A stretch of DNA of 64,000 bases from Rhodospirillales bacterium (GCA_019455065.1 JACFNC010000009.1:1-64000), one strand, 5' to 3'; shown: positions 41,725 to 51,764, counted from the stretch's first letter. Program-made: numbers and translations. Notes: generated from the letters alone by a model not told the origin.

Positions 41725-42552
41725 TCAGCCCGTGCGGACCGGTTCCTGCGGTGCCGTCGCAATGGTGCATACGGCCTTGGCGTCGTCCAGGCGCAACACC
41801 ACGCTTTCGACCACGTAAAGCTGGCAGTGGATGCCGTCCTGACTGGCGAAGCCCGTGCTGATGTCCTGTCCGATCATCAGCTTGCCGACGCGCGGGTCGA
41901 TCACGGCGCCGCCCTCGATCGGAGCCTTGAAAATGCCGGCCGTGCACAGCCGGCCCAGGTGCTCCACCTGCAACAGGTCGGTGTTTTCGTAGCGGCGAAA
42001 CAGCCCATTGTAGAGGCGCGGCGACAGCACCAGGGCGTAGGGCCCCGCAAAGCCGCTGTCGTCGAGCCGAGTGACCGCCGCCAGCACGTCCTGCAGCGCC
42101 TGGTCGATCCGGGTCCAGTCCCCTCCCTCCAGGTGGCTGCGCCCCTTGGCGGTGAGCAGGCCCGCGAGGTGGAAATCCTCCTGGCCGTAATAGATCAGTT
42201 CCTCCTCGCGCCGCGCCACGGCCTCGGCGGCCTGTTCGACCGGGTTGAGGTCGAGGGGCTGATGATTGTCGAGGTGACCGGCCAGGCGGCGCAAACTGAG
42301 GTTGAACATCCGCCGCACCATCGGGACCGAGATGGCGGCACTGATCACGGCGCCCGCCTCGTCGGGCGAGGGTTGGCGGCAATAGTCGTCGTTGCCGATC
42401 TCGATCGAGGTCAGGCCCAGGCCATAGGGGCCCTCGACCTCGAGAAAGCGCCGCCCCGTCAGGACCGCCCGCGCCGCCTGTTCGGCCGCCTCGTCGATCC
42501 GTTCCCAAAGGCCGCTGTCGAAGGGCGCGGCGCCGCGGTTCAGGGACTCCAT
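41725..42552 (-). CDS. Encapsulin nanocompartment shell protein (family 1)
   Basis: 275-residue shell subunit of the Linocin/CFP29 family with the HK97 capsid fold; copies self-assemble into an icosahedral compartment. Hallmarks are LTGRRFLEVEGPYGLGLTSI (about 31-50), ELIYYGQEDFHLAGLL (about 117-132), DQALQDVLAAVTRLDDSGFA, and GQDISTGFASQDGIHCQLYV followed by ESVVLRL near the C-terminus. It follows the ferritin-like cargo gene by 10 nt, the arrangement known from Rhodospirillum rubrum. The role is iron storage and protection from iron-driven oxidation. Confidence 0.93.
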   Translation of the reverse strand: MESLNRGAAPFDSGLWERIDEAAEQAARAVLTGRRFLEVEGPYGLGLTSIEIGNDDYCRQPSPDEAGAVISAAISVPMVRRMFNLSLRRLAGHLDNHQPLDLNPVEQAAEAVARREEELIYYGQEDFHLAGLLTAKGRSHLEGGDWTRIDQALQDVLAAVTRLDDSGFAGPYALVLSPRLYNGLFRRYENTDLLQVEHLGRLCTAGIFKAPIEGGAVIDPRVGKLMIGQDISTGFASQDGIHCQLYVVESVVLRLDDAKAVCTIATAPQEPVRTG

Positions 42553-42562
42553 GGTTGCCCCC

Positions 42563-42943
42563 TCACTTCAGCGGGCCGACCGTGAAGCCGCGCGGCGGCT
42601 TCGCCCCGCCGCCCGGCTTCGCCGGCTCGCTGGTGCCGCCGGCCTCCGCGATTTCCTCGAGCTCGGTGATGTCGCCCTCGCGAAACAGATAGGTCCTTAA
42701 CTGACGGTCGAATTCCTCGCTGTTGCGCCGCAGCCATTCCAGAACCATGCAGGCGTGCTCGACCTCCTCGCGCATGTTGTGCAGCAACACCTCGCGCAGT
42801 TGCGCGTCGTCGCAGCCGTCCGCCCGCTGCTGATACCAGTCGACAGCGTCCAACTCCTCCATCAGCGAGACGATGGCTTGGTGCATGGCGATGGTGTGCG
42901 CGGAAAGGCGTTCGCGCGGCTCGTGCAGGTTTTCGCTCGACAT
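42563..42943 (-). CDS. Encapsulated ferritin-like protein (EncFtn) cargo
   Basis: 126 residues. A two-helix ferritin-like domain carries iron ligands: SLMEELDAVDWYQQR (about 26-40) and REEVEHACMVLEWLRRN (about 58-74). The domain ends RTYLFREGDITELE. A Gly/Pro-rich linker leads to the C-terminal targeting peptide GFTVGPLK, which docks cargo inside the shell. EncFtn decamers oxidise Fe(II), and the shell stores the mineral. First gene of the two-gene operon. Confidence 0.93.
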   Translation of the reverse strand: MSSENLHEPRERLSAHTIAMHQAIVSLMEELDAVDWYQQRADGCDDAQLREVLLHNMREEVEHACMVLEWLRRNSEEFDRQLRTYLFREGDITELEEIAEAGGTSEPAKPGGGAKPPRGFTVGPLK

Positions 42944-43002
42944 CGACCCCTCGGAGCAGGCTGGCGGCTACCGGCCATATGGGGCCGCGCGGGCGGAATC
43001 AA

Positions 43003-43018
43003 ATCATACCCGCGGGTA
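43003..43018 (-). promoter_or_regulatory. Candidate encapsulin-operon promoter -10 overlapping a 12-bp palindrome
   Basis: The minus strand reads TATGAT (43003-43008) as a -10. The perfect palindrome TACCCGCGGGTA (43007-43018) touches its upstream end. No good -35 stands at 16-18 nt, which suggests activator or repressor control. The predicted start is about 50 nt before the cargo ATG. The regulator is unknown. Confidence 0.4.
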
Positions 43019-43044
43019 AGCAAGCGGCGACTCGGCTAACCCTT

Positions 43045-45069
43045 TCAGGTCGCCACGGACTTGTGCTCCTCGACGATTTTGTCGGCCATGCGCCCCGCGA
43101 GTTCCTGAAGATGGTCGAACTGCCAGGAGAACGTCCCCACGCCCATGGTGAGCGAGCGCAGTTCGATGATGAGGTCGTGCATCTCCGCCTGCGGCAGATA
43201 GGCGTTTACCACGTCCCAGCCTTTCCAGCCCGGCTTCGCGTCGTAGCCGAGAATCTGGCCACGCCGTCCCGAGATCACGCGCTGTGCCTTCGAAGTGAAT
43301 TCATTCGGCACCGCCACCTCCACCTGCACGATGGGTTCGAGCAAGGCGGGTTCGCATTTCGGCATGCCCTCGGTCATGGCGATCCGGGCCGCCGTCTTGA
43401 AGGCCATGTCGGAACTGTCGACCGTATGGTAAGAGCCGTTGGTCAGCGTCACCGCCACGTCGACCACAGGGAAGCCGAGGGGGCCCTGATGCAGATACTC
43501 GCGCACGCCCTCCTCGACGGACGGAATGTACTGCCGGGGAATGACGCCTCCGACGATCTTGTCGGTGAAGGCGAAGCCGCTGCCGCGGGGCAGGGGCCCG
43601 ATGTCGACGTGCACGTCGCCAAACTGGCCGTGACCGCCGCTCTGACGCTTGTGGCGGCCATGCTGCGACACCGATTTCCGGATCGTCTCGCGGTAGGGGA
43701 CTTGTGGGCGGCGCGATGAGACATCGAGATTGAAACGATTGTGCAGGCGTTCTATGGCGACCTGCAGGTGGATGTCGCCCTGGCCCCACACCACCAACTC
43801 GCCCAGTTCCTGGTTGTGTTCGATGCTCAAGGAGGGGTCTTCTTCGACCAGCTTGCCCAGGGCTCCCGTCAGCTTGACCTCGTCGGCCTTCCGGTCGGCC
43901 TGGATGGCCAGCGAGAACAGGGGGGCGATGGCGGGGGGCCAGGGCACCATGCCCACGTCTGGCGCGCCGACGACGTCGCCCGTGGCGAGCGTGTCCATGC
44001 GTCCGAGGACCATCACCTCGCCCGTCTGCGCCCTGCCCGTCTTGGTCAGGCTGCCGCCGGGCAGCGCGTAAAGGCCTGACAGGCGCTGGCCGTTGATGAC
44101 CGAGCCTTCGGCGAAATCCCCCCGCCAGATGCGGGCGTAGGAAAGCTTGCCGGTGTGCTGGGCATGAACAGTCTTGAAGACCCGAGCCAGCGGCTCGCCG
44201 TCGGGTTTGATGCCCAGGCGCGCGGCCGTGTGAGCGGGCGTCGGCACTTCGTGACGGAGGGCCTTGAGCAGGCGACGGATGCCGTTCTCGTTCTCTGCCG
44301 AGCCGAAGAAAACCGGCACGATGAGATCGTCGGCAAGGTCGCGGCTCAGGCTCTCGTAGACCTCTTCCGTCGGCGGTGCGATGTCCTCCAACAGTTCCTC
44401 GAGCAGATGATCGTCGAGGTCGGCGAGATGCTCGAGCATCTCCTGGCGAGCGCTCGACTCCTCGCCCTGCAAGCTCTCGGGGAGGCGGATGAGGTCGGAG
44501 GGTTGGCCCGGGCGGTAGCGGTAGGCCCGCTCGCTCACCAGGTCGACGTATCCCGTGATGTGCTCGCCTTCCCGGATCGGAAGCTCGCGCAGCACCAGCG
44601 GGCGTTCCGACACCGCCTGCAACGCCTCCAGCGCGTCGCGCAGGCCGGAGGCCATGCCGTCGACCTTGTTGATGAAGAGCAGGTGGGGGATGGTGTGCTC
44701 GTCGAGAAACTTCAGGATCGGCGCGACCATGACGGCGCGGCTCGGGTCCGGTTCGCAAACCACCACGGCCGCGTCGGCGACCATCAGCGCGTTGCACGTC
44801 TCCTGCATGAATTCGACCGACCCGGGGCAGTCGATGAACGTCCAGGTTTCGCCGAGATAGCTGGTGGACGCGACGTTGACCTCGACGCTCATGCCGTGGG
44901 CGCGCGCCTCGGGCGCGGTGTCACCGACCGTCGTCCCGTCCTTGACCGTGCCCCGGCGGGGGATGGCCTCGGTGGCGTGAAGCAGGCTTTCGAGAAGGCT
45001 GGTCTTGCCGCTGGCGAATGGACCCACGATGGCAGCGGCGCGAGGCGCCGACGCTGTTCTTCCGGTCAT
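43045..45069 (-). CDS. Elongation factor G-like GTPase
   Basis: 674 residues with the domain order of EF-G. The G1 loop is GPFASGKTSLLE (about 16-27) and G4 is FINKVDGM. G3 reads DCPGSVEF (80-87) where EF-G has D-T-P-G-H-V-D-F, so the catalytic His is Ser84. Domains III-V are complete (HGQFGDVHVDIGPLPRGSGF, YIPSVEEGVREYLHQGPLGF, RGQILGYDAKPGW). Such EF-G-like proteins occur beside a standard FusA in many bacteria. The role in translation is not established; a reduced or specialised GTPase is inferred from G3. Confidence 0.85.
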   Translation of the reverse strand: MTGRTASAPRAAAIVGPFASGKTSLLESLLHATEAIPRRGTVKDGTTVGDTAPEARAHGMSVEVNVASTSYLGETWTFIDCPGSVEFMQETCNALMVADAAVVVCEPDPSRAVMVAPILKFLDEHTIPHLLFINKVDGMASGLRDALEALQAVSERPLVLRELPIREGEHITGYVDLVSERAYRYRPGQPSDLIRLPESLQGEESSARQEMLEHLADLDDHLLEELLEDIAPPTEEVYESLSRDLADDLIVPVFFGSAENENGIRRLLKALRHEVPTPAHTAARLGIKPDGEPLARVFKTVHAQHTGKLSYARIWRGDFAEGSVINGQRLSGLYALPGGSLTKTGRAQTGEVMVLGRMDTLATGDVVGAPDVGMVPWPPAIAPLFSLAIQADRKADEVKLTGALGKLVEEDPSLSIEHNQELGELVVWGQGDIHLQVAIERLHNRFNLDVSSRRPQVPYRETIRKSVSQHGRHKRQSGGHGQFGDVHVDIGPLPRGSGFAFTDKIVGGVIPRQYIPSVEEGVREYLHQGPLGFPVVDVAVTLTNGSYHTVDSSDMAFKTAARIAMTEGMPKCEPALLEPIVQVEVAVPNEFTSKAQRVISGRRGQILGYDAKPGWKGWDVVNAYLPQAEMHDLIIELRSLTMGVGTFSWQFDHLQELAGRMADKIVEEHKSVAT

Positions 45070-45266
45070 GGCTGGCCTTCCCTGCTGAGCTTATCCTCCT
45101 CTCAGCATGGTTTCAGTTGCCCGCCCGACTGGCAACAGAAATCGGGGCCGCCGCCGGATTACGCAGAATTCACGTCGGGGTAAGCGGGCGGCAATGTGGA
45201 AAGGGATAGGATTGACGGAATGGAGCCGAGGCCGCCTTTTCCCTCTCCCTCCCGGGCGGCCCACAT

Positions 45267-45303
45267 GGGCGGCGGTTGCCGCGACCGCAACCGCCGCCCG
45301 TTT

Positions 45304-45304
<1 letters not shown>
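45267..45304. terminator. 13-bp hairpin downstream of aspC
   Basis: A perfect stem, GGGCGGCGGTTGC with GCAACCGCCGCCC, and a 7-nt loop lie 5 nt beyond the aspC stop. On the plus strand it is followed by GTTTTC; on the minus strand, the direction of aspC, there is no U tract. It probably ends or protects the aspC transcript. Confidence 0.5.
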
Positions 45305-46551
<1,247 letters not shown>

Positions 46552-46690
46552 CTACCCTCAGCGGCGTCCGCACGCAAGGGGTGGCACGCGATCGGCGGCC
46601 GCCATGAAGTTTTCACAGTTCGCGGCGAATGCCACCACATTCCTGCGCTTTCCTGTCGATCTAGCGAATGGCACAACGCGGAGAAGAGCC

Positions 46691-46942
46691 ATGCCCATTT
46701 CCACTCCCTATCGGCAGGACCGCGCCGTCTCGTTGCGCCGCCGGCCGGGCGGCGGTGTCGTCCTCGCCGTCATGGTGGTCGCATTCGCAGCGGCGGTGAC
46801 GCTGCCGCAGGCGTTGAGCGCGTCGAACGCCGGTGACAACGCCATCGTCGCGCAGCGCATCGACCACAAGGGAGGTTGGGGCGTTGGCGGGCATAGCGCA
46901 CGCTTCAAACCGGGGCAGTCGGTGTTCCGCTCACCGGTATAG
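46691..46942 (+). CDS. Small hypothetical membrane protein
   Basis: 83 residues. A basic N-terminus is followed by one hydrophobic helix (GVVLAVMVVAFAAAVTLPQA, about 20-39) and a short polar tail. CGGAGAAGAG just before the ATG at 46691 is a good ribosome site, which is the main reason to call it. No family is recognised. The tail (HKGGWGVGGHSARFKPGQSV) is Gly- and charge-rich. It sits alone between divergent aspC and convergent rhomboid genes. Moderate chance of being spurious. Confidence 0.4.
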   Translation: MPISTPYRQDRAVSLRRRPGGGVVLAVMVVAFAAAVTLPQALSASNAGDNAIVAQRIDHKGGWGVGGHSARFKPGQSVFRSPV

Positions 46943-46989
46943 TTCGCCCAGCCTTCAGTCGAGGACCGAATTAGCCTCCGGGAACGTCG

Positions 46990-47802
46990 TCAGCCCCACG
47001 GGCCCGAGCGTCCGTTCCAGGGCCGTCGTCCCTCGCCGCGGCGCGGCACCGAGGGGATCGAGGTCCGGCGCAGGCTCCGCGCCGGCTCGCTGGTGAACGG
47101 GCGGGAATGCGGCGCGTCGAACAACGGCACGCCGCGTTCCTTGAAAATGGCGATGAGGGCCATACCGGCGACGAAGCCGCCGACATGGGCCCAGAAGGCC
47201 ACCCCGCCCTGATCGGCCGGCGCCATCGCGCCGCTGGCGATCTGCACCACGAACCACAGCCCGAGTACGATCACCGCCGGCACGTTGATCAGCCGGATGA
47301 AGAACAGGATGATGAACAGCACGCGCACGTTGGCCCGCGGGTGCAGCAGCAGGTAGGAGCCGAGCACCCCGGCGATCGCGCCGCTGGCGCCGATCATGGG
47401 GATCGTCGAATCCGGCGCGGCCAGGCTTTGCCCCAATGCCGCCGCGACGCCGCACAGCAGATAGAACACGATGAAACGAAAATGTCCCATCGCGTCCTCG
47501 ACGTTGTTCCCGAAGATCCACAGGTAGAGCATGTTTCCGGCGAGGTGCATCCAGCTGCCGTGCAGGAACATCGACGAGAAGATGCTCGCCCACGCGGGAA
47601 TCAATGCGATTTCGGCGGGAAGCTCGGCACGTCCGAACAGCACCGCGGGCACCACGCCCAGTGCGTAGACCGTGGCTTCCTGCGCCGCGGGGGGCAGCAT
47701 CACCTGCCACAGGAAGATCATGACGCAGGCCGCGATCAGCGCCCAGGTGACGAAGGGGGTGCGGATCGTGGGATTGTCGTCGTAAAGGGGGATCGTGAAC
47801 AT
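46990..47802 (-). CDS. Rhomboid-family intramembrane serine protease
   Basis: 270 residues with about six membrane helices. The catalytic Ser is in GASGAIAGVLGSYLLLHP and the His in FWAHVGGFVAGMALIA. The L1 loop has FLHGSWMHLAGNMLYLWIFG, the HGSWxH/N-M-L type family signature. The C-terminal cytoplasmic tail of about 40 residues is basic and not conserved. I chose MFTIPLYDDN at 47802. Substrate unknown. Confidence 0.9.
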   Translation of the reverse strand: MFTIPLYDDNPTIRTPFVTWALIAACVMIFLWQVMLPPAAQEATVYALGVVPAVLFGRAELPAEIALIPAWASIFSSMFLHGSWMHLAGNMLYLWIFGNNVEDAMGHFRFIVFYLLCGVAAALGQSLAAPDSTIPMIGASGAIAGVLGSYLLLHPRANVRVLFIILFFIRLINVPAVIVLGLWFVVQIASGAMAPADQGGVAFWAHVGGFVAGMALIAIFKERGVPLFDAPHSRPFTSEPARSLRRTSIPSVPRRGEGRRPWNGRSGPWG

Positions 47803-47935
47803 CGCCCTTAGAACGGTAAGCCCCCTGGTGCGGCCGCACAAGGGCCGCCCGGACGCTGGCGGCGAATGGCCACCGGATGTTTCCTGTTACGCCTTTTTCT
47901 GGTAGGCAGGGGAGCCCTCTCATTGGTCGCGAGCG

Positions 47936-48496
47936 ATGCCCGAACACGCTTCCCCCCGCTGGCTTAAACCCCTCGTCGACTACGCCCCGATCGCCACGTT
48001 CTTCATCGCCTATCTGGGCTCCGGGCTGATGGTGGCGACGGCGGCTCTGATGGTGGTGACGGGCGCGGTCCTCATTCTGTCGCTGGCGATCGAGCGCCGC
48101 CTGCCGGTCATGCCGCTGGTCACCGCGGCGGTGGTGGGCGTATTCGGCGGACTGACCCTGTGGCTGAATGACGAGACCTTCATCAAGATGAAGCCGACCA
48201 TCGTCCAGGCCCTGTTCGCCGCGGTTCTCTTCGGGGGGCTCGCCGTCGGTCGGCCGCTGCTCAAGCCGGTCATGGGGATGGCATGGCGGATGGACGAGGC
48301 CGGCTGGCGCATTCTGAGTTTCCGGTTCGCCGTATTTTTCGCCGCCATGGCGATCCTGAACGAGATCGTGTGGCGCACGCAAACCACCGATGTTTGGGTG
48401 ACCTTCAAGGTGTTCGGCCTGCTTGGCCTGACCTTTGTCTTCGCGCTGGCTCAGGCGCCGCTCATGCAACGCCACCACATTCCCGACGAAAGCTGA
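47936..48496 (+). CDS. yciB: Inner-membrane septation/envelope protein YciB
   Basis: 186 residues with five predicted membrane helices. Family features are LKPLVDYAPIATFFIAYLGS at the N-terminus, LTLWLNDETFIKMKPTIVQA in the middle and LNEIVWRTQTTDVWVTFKVF near the end. YciB/IspZ proteins are linked to septation and envelope synthesis. It ends 1 nt from the convergent protease gene. Confidence 0.92.
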   Translation: MPEHASPRWLKPLVDYAPIATFFIAYLGSGLMVATAALMVVTGAVLILSLAIERRLPVMPLVTAAVVGVFGGLTLWLNDETFIKMKPTIVQALFAAVLFGGLAVGRPLLKPVMGMAWRMDEAGWRILSFRFAVFFAAMAILNEIVWRTQTTDVWVTFKVFGLLGLTFVFALAQAPLMQRHHIPDES

Positions 48497-48497
48497 G

Positions 48498-49454
48498 TCA
48501 GTACCACAGGCCGCTCGCATGCCAGCGTGGCCGTGCGTCGGCCGTCCCCAGGTGGCCAGGCAGCGTGATCGCTTGCGAAGAACGCACAGCTTCCTCCGCG
48601 GGCTGCATCGACTGCAACCGGCGAATGCGCTCGGCGGTGTCCGGATGGGTGCGGAGAAGAGACGGGTCGGGTATCCGGCGTCCCCCCGGAAGGAGGTCTA
48701 CCCAAAAGCGCCCTTGCACTCTCTCTATCTTGGCCAAGGCCGAGGCTAGGCCGGTCGGATCGCCCGAGAGCCAGGCGGCATCGGCGTCGGCATCAAACTC
48801 CCGCGTCCGCGACAGCGCCAGTTGCAACAGGCTGCCCAGGGTTGGCGCAAGAACCAGCAACAGCACCAATAGCAACGGGACGTCGCCGGGGTTCTGGATC
48901 AGCAGCGGCAGGCTGAAGACCAGCAGCAGCACGCCGAACAGCGACATGAGGCGGGTGATGCGGCTGATGACGTCGGCCAACCCCATCACCCACAGATCGT
49001 TGTTCCGTATGTGACTGACCTCATGCGCCAGGACAGCCACCAACTCGCGGAACGACAGCCGTCGCAGCATTCCGTCCGTGACGGCGATGGCGGCGTCCCC
49101 GGGGCGGCCCACCGCGAACGCGTTCATCGCGGCGCTGGGAATGTAGTGGAGTGCGGGCACGGCGGGCAGTCCGGCCCGGCGGCTGATGGCGGCCAGAGCC
49201 CGGTAGAGATCGGGCACGTCGCGGTCTGACAGGCGCGCTCCCCTGTAGAGGCGGAGCAAGAGCCTGGGAGACATGCGCGGAGCAAGGGCGAGACTGAGGC
49301 CGCCGGTCATCGCCGCCCACAGGATGCCTTCGGTGCCGGCGATGGTCCACCCGACGAGCGACAATAGCGCGACCATGCCAATCAGCAGGGTCAGCGACTG
49401 GACGAGATTCCGGCGGCGATGGTGCCGCTGCAAGCGGCGGTTCCAGGTCGTCAT
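48498..49454 (-). CDS. HtpX-like zinc metalloprotease (M48)
   Basis: 318 residues. Membrane helices at about 20-65 precede the active site HEVSHIRNND (H-E-x-x-H, about residue 145). Two more hydrophobic segments (about 165-205) follow, then the third zinc-ligand region LSRTREFDADADAAWLSGDP. AMNAFAVGRPGDAAIAVTDG matches HtpX-type M48 proteases that degrade damaged membrane proteins. I chose MTTWNRRLQ at 49454. It lies 48 nt after the antiporter gene on the same strand. Confidence 0.87.
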   Translation of the reverse strand: MTTWNRRLQRHHRRRNLVQSLTLLIGMVALLSLVGWTIAGTEGILWAAMTGGLSLALAPRMSPRLLLRLYRGARLSDRDVPDLYRALAAISRRAGLPAVPALHYIPSAAMNAFAVGRPGDAAIAVTDGMLRRLSFRELVAVLAHEVSHIRNNDLWVMGLADVISRITRLMSLFGVLLLVFSLPLLIQNPGDVPLLLVLLLVLAPTLGSLLQLALSRTREFDADADAAWLSGDPTGLASALAKIERVQGRFWVDLLPGGRRIPDPSLLRTHPDTAERIRRLQSMQPAEEAVRSSQAITLPGHLGTADARPRWHASGLWY

Positions 49455-49502
49455 GTCACCATGACGATTAGTGGCAGCGAGGCAAATTTCAACGCCCAAG
49501 CC

Positions 49503-51248
49503 TCAAACCTGTTCCGCCGGCTCCTTCCGGGAGCCCAGGCGTCGCTCCGGGTGGTTGGAAATCGCGGTGTCAAGCCGGGCGTAATCGTCGGCCCGGAACT
49601 CGTCGAGCAGCCGCCCCACCTCGCCGGACGTGACCCCGGCAGCGCGCAGCACGGTGGCGCCGAGTTGGAGGCTGGCCTCCAACGTTTCCGGCACCGCCTG
49701 CGTGGCGCCGACCTGCTGCAGGATCTTGCTGTGGGACCGGTCGCGGGCTCGCGCAAAGACGCGCAGTTCGGGAAAGGCTTGGCGCAGGATTGAAACGGCG
49801 CGTTCCGCCCGCCCGGCGTGGTCGAGCGTGAGGACGACCGCCCGGGCATGCGCCGCGCCGGCCAGGCGCAGCACCTCTGGGCGGCTGGCGTCGGCGTAGA
49901 ACACCGGCAGGCCGCGTGTCAGCCCTTCTGCCACCCGATCGGCATGCAGATCGAGCGCGAGATAGGGAATGGATTCGGCTTCCAGCATTCTGGCAACCGT
50001 CTGGCCGACCCTGCCGAACCCGGCGATGATGACGTGGTCGCTCATCTCTCCCGCCTCGTCCAAGCGCGACGGCGTAACAACTGCGTGGTCAGGCAGGCCT
50101 GCCGAAATGCGCGCCGCCAAGGCGGCGAGGAATGGCGTGGCGATCATCGTCAGCGATATCGACAGAATAAGGATGTTGGTCAGATCCAGCGCCATTACCC
50201 CCAGGGTGCCGGCGAGGCCGAACAGCACGAAACCGAACTCGCCGCCCTGGGCCAGCAGCATTCCGGCATGGATCGAGACGCGGTTGGAGAACCCGAACAG
50301 CCTGCAAAGCCCGAAATTGACCAGGAACTTGGTTGCCACGAGCCCGATGACGATGGCGGCCACGGTCGCCGCCTCGCGCATCACCAGGCCAAGGTCGACC
50401 GACATTCCCACGGTCATGAAGAACAGCCCGAGCAGGAAGCCGCGGAAGGGAAGGATGTCGGCCTCCACCTGATGGCGGAACTCGGTTTCGGCCAGCATCA
50501 AGCCGGCAAGGAACGCCCCCAGCGCCATCGACAGCCCGACCTGCGCGGTCAGCCAGCTCGTGCCCAGCACGACCAGGACCGCCGCCGCGGCGAAAATCTC
50601 GGTGCTGTTGCTGGCCGCAATGAGCCGCAGCACCGGCCGCAGCAAGAACCGCCCCACGGCGATGATGCCCACCACCACGGCGGCCGCCTGCAACGCCGCC
50701 AAACCGAGGGCTGCGGAGATGGAGGGGGCCTCGCCGCTTAGAATCGACACCAGCGAAAGCAGCGGCACCACCGCCAGATCCTGCATCAACAGAATGGCAA
50801 AGGCCACCCGGCCGGTGCGCGAGTTCAGCTCGCCCCGCTCGGTGAGAATCTGCAGCACCACGGCGGTCGAGGAAAGGCCCAGGGCGGCACCGGCGACAAC
50901 CGCGGCCTCGGGCGTCACTCCCACGCTCCACGCGATGACCGCCAGGATGGCGCCGGTGACCAGCACCTGGAGGCTGCCTAGCCCGAACACCAACCGGCGC
51001 ATCACCAAGAGGCGGGAAAGCTTGAGCTCCAACCCGATCGCGAACAGCAGGAAGACGACGCCAAGCTCGGCCAGGTGGCGGATGTCGGCGTCGTTGGCGA
51101 TCAGGCGCAGGCCGTAGGGGCCGATGACCACGCCGGCGACGAGATAGCCGAGAACCGGCCCGACCCTCAGACGCTGGAAGATGGGAACCGCCAAGACGGC
51201 GGCAATGAGAAGTACGAGAACGTCGACCAGGGACGAAGTTTCGGTCAT
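49503..51248 (-). CDS. CPA2-family monovalent cation:proton antiporter with TrkA-N domain (Kef type)
   Basis: 581 residues. About twelve membrane helices (residues 5-385) carry GPYGLRLIANDADIRHLAEL, FLLFAIGLELKLSRL and ALGLSSTAVVLQILTERGEL, typical of the CPA2/KefB-KefC branch. The C-terminal cytoplasmic TrkA-N domain (about 405-530) has the NAD-binding loop VIIAGFGRVGQTVARMLEAE. Expected to exchange K+ or Na+ for H+ under nucleotide control. No glutathione-dependent ancillary gene (KefF/G) is adjacent. Confidence 0.9.
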   Translation of the reverse strand: MTETSSLVDVLVLLIAAVLAVPIFQRLRVGPVLGYLVAGVVIGPYGLRLIANDADIRHLAELGVVFLLFAIGLELKLSRLLVMRRLVFGLGSLQVLVTGAILAVIAWSVGVTPEAAVVAGAALGLSSTAVVLQILTERGELNSRTGRVAFAILLMQDLAVVPLLSLVSILSGEAPSISAALGLAALQAAAVVVGIIAVGRFLLRPVLRLIAASNSTEIFAAAAVLVVLGTSWLTAQVGLSMALGAFLAGLMLAETEFRHQVEADILPFRGFLLGLFFMTVGMSVDLGLVMREAATVAAIVIGLVATKFLVNFGLCRLFGFSNRVSIHAGMLLAQGGEFGFVLFGLAGTLGVMALDLTNILILSISLTMIATPFLAALAARISAGLPDHAVVTPSRLDEAGEMSDHVIIAGFGRVGQTVARMLEAESIPYLALDLHADRVAEGLTRGLPVFYADASRPEVLRLAGAAHARAVVLTLDHAGRAERAVSILRQAFPELRVFARARDRSHSKILQQVGATQAVPETLEASLQLGATVLRAAGVTSGEVGRLLDEFRADDYARLDTAISNHPERRLGSRKEPAEQV

Positions 51249-51332
51249 GGCTTGGCGATGGGCGATCCGGTCAGTCCGCCATTAGTGGAGCAACCGGCTC
51301 CGTATTGGAAGAGGGCGAATGGTCAGAGAGCC

Positions 51333-51346
51333 TTGACGACCGTCAA
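51333..51346. promoter_or_regulatory. Small palindrome TTGACG-AC-CGTCAA
   Basis: A 6-2-6 palindrome in the divergent gap between the antiporter and the ThiS-like gene, 58 nt before the latter. It resembles a short operator. No promoter elements could be tied to it. Confidence 0.25.
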
Positions 51347-51403
51347 AGCGCATGCGCGTCGCCCCCCGCAATAATTCCCAGGCGCGGAATGAGAGGGTGT
51401 GCG

Positions 51404-51727
51404 ATGACCGCCGAGATGTTCGGACACAACTCGCAAAACCTTACCATGCAAATCGAGGTCAGGTTGTTCAACAGCCTGACCCGGTTCGGGGGCGGCGCGG
51501 GATCCTGCCGCACCCTGACCCTGCCGGTCGGAAGTCGGATCGAGGATGTCCTGAAGACATTGGGCATCCCGGAGCGCGACGTCTTCCTGGTGCTGGTGAA
51601 CGGACGGGACGTCACGCGAACCTTGCTTTCCAAGGTCAACACCGAACGCACGGTGGACGACGGCGACGTCGTGGCGCTGTCGGGACCGGTGCCGTTCAGC
51701 TGGGGCTACGGCGCCCCGGTCGTCTGA
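51404..51727 (+). CDS. MoaD/ThiS-like beta-grasp protein without C-terminal Gly-Gly
   Basis: 107 residues. The core (MQIEVRLFNSLTRFGGGAGS, VEDVLKTLG-like helix, DVFLVLVNGRDVTR, DGDVVALSGPVPFSWG) has the order of a MoaD/ThiS ubiquitin-like fold. The C-terminus ends GYGAPVV, so it cannot form the usual Gly-Gly thiocarboxylate unless processed. The ATG at 51404 has GAGAGGG 6 nt upstream; an internal Met at 51446 starts the conserved core. It stands alone, away from the moa operon. Function unknown. Confidence 0.7.
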   Translation: MTAEMFGHNSQNLTMQIEVRLFNSLTRFGGGAGSCRTLTLPVGSRIEDVLKTLGIPERDVFLVLVNGRDVTRTLLSKVNTERTVDDGDVVALSGPVPFSWGYGAPVV

Positions 51728-51764
51728 CGCAGCGCCGATGTCGGCCCAAGAAGGGCCTTGAGGC

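Noticed and set aside
48435-48749. Plus-strand frame overlapping yciB and the HtpX-like gene
   Set aside because: It overlaps two confident genes in other frames and has no motif.
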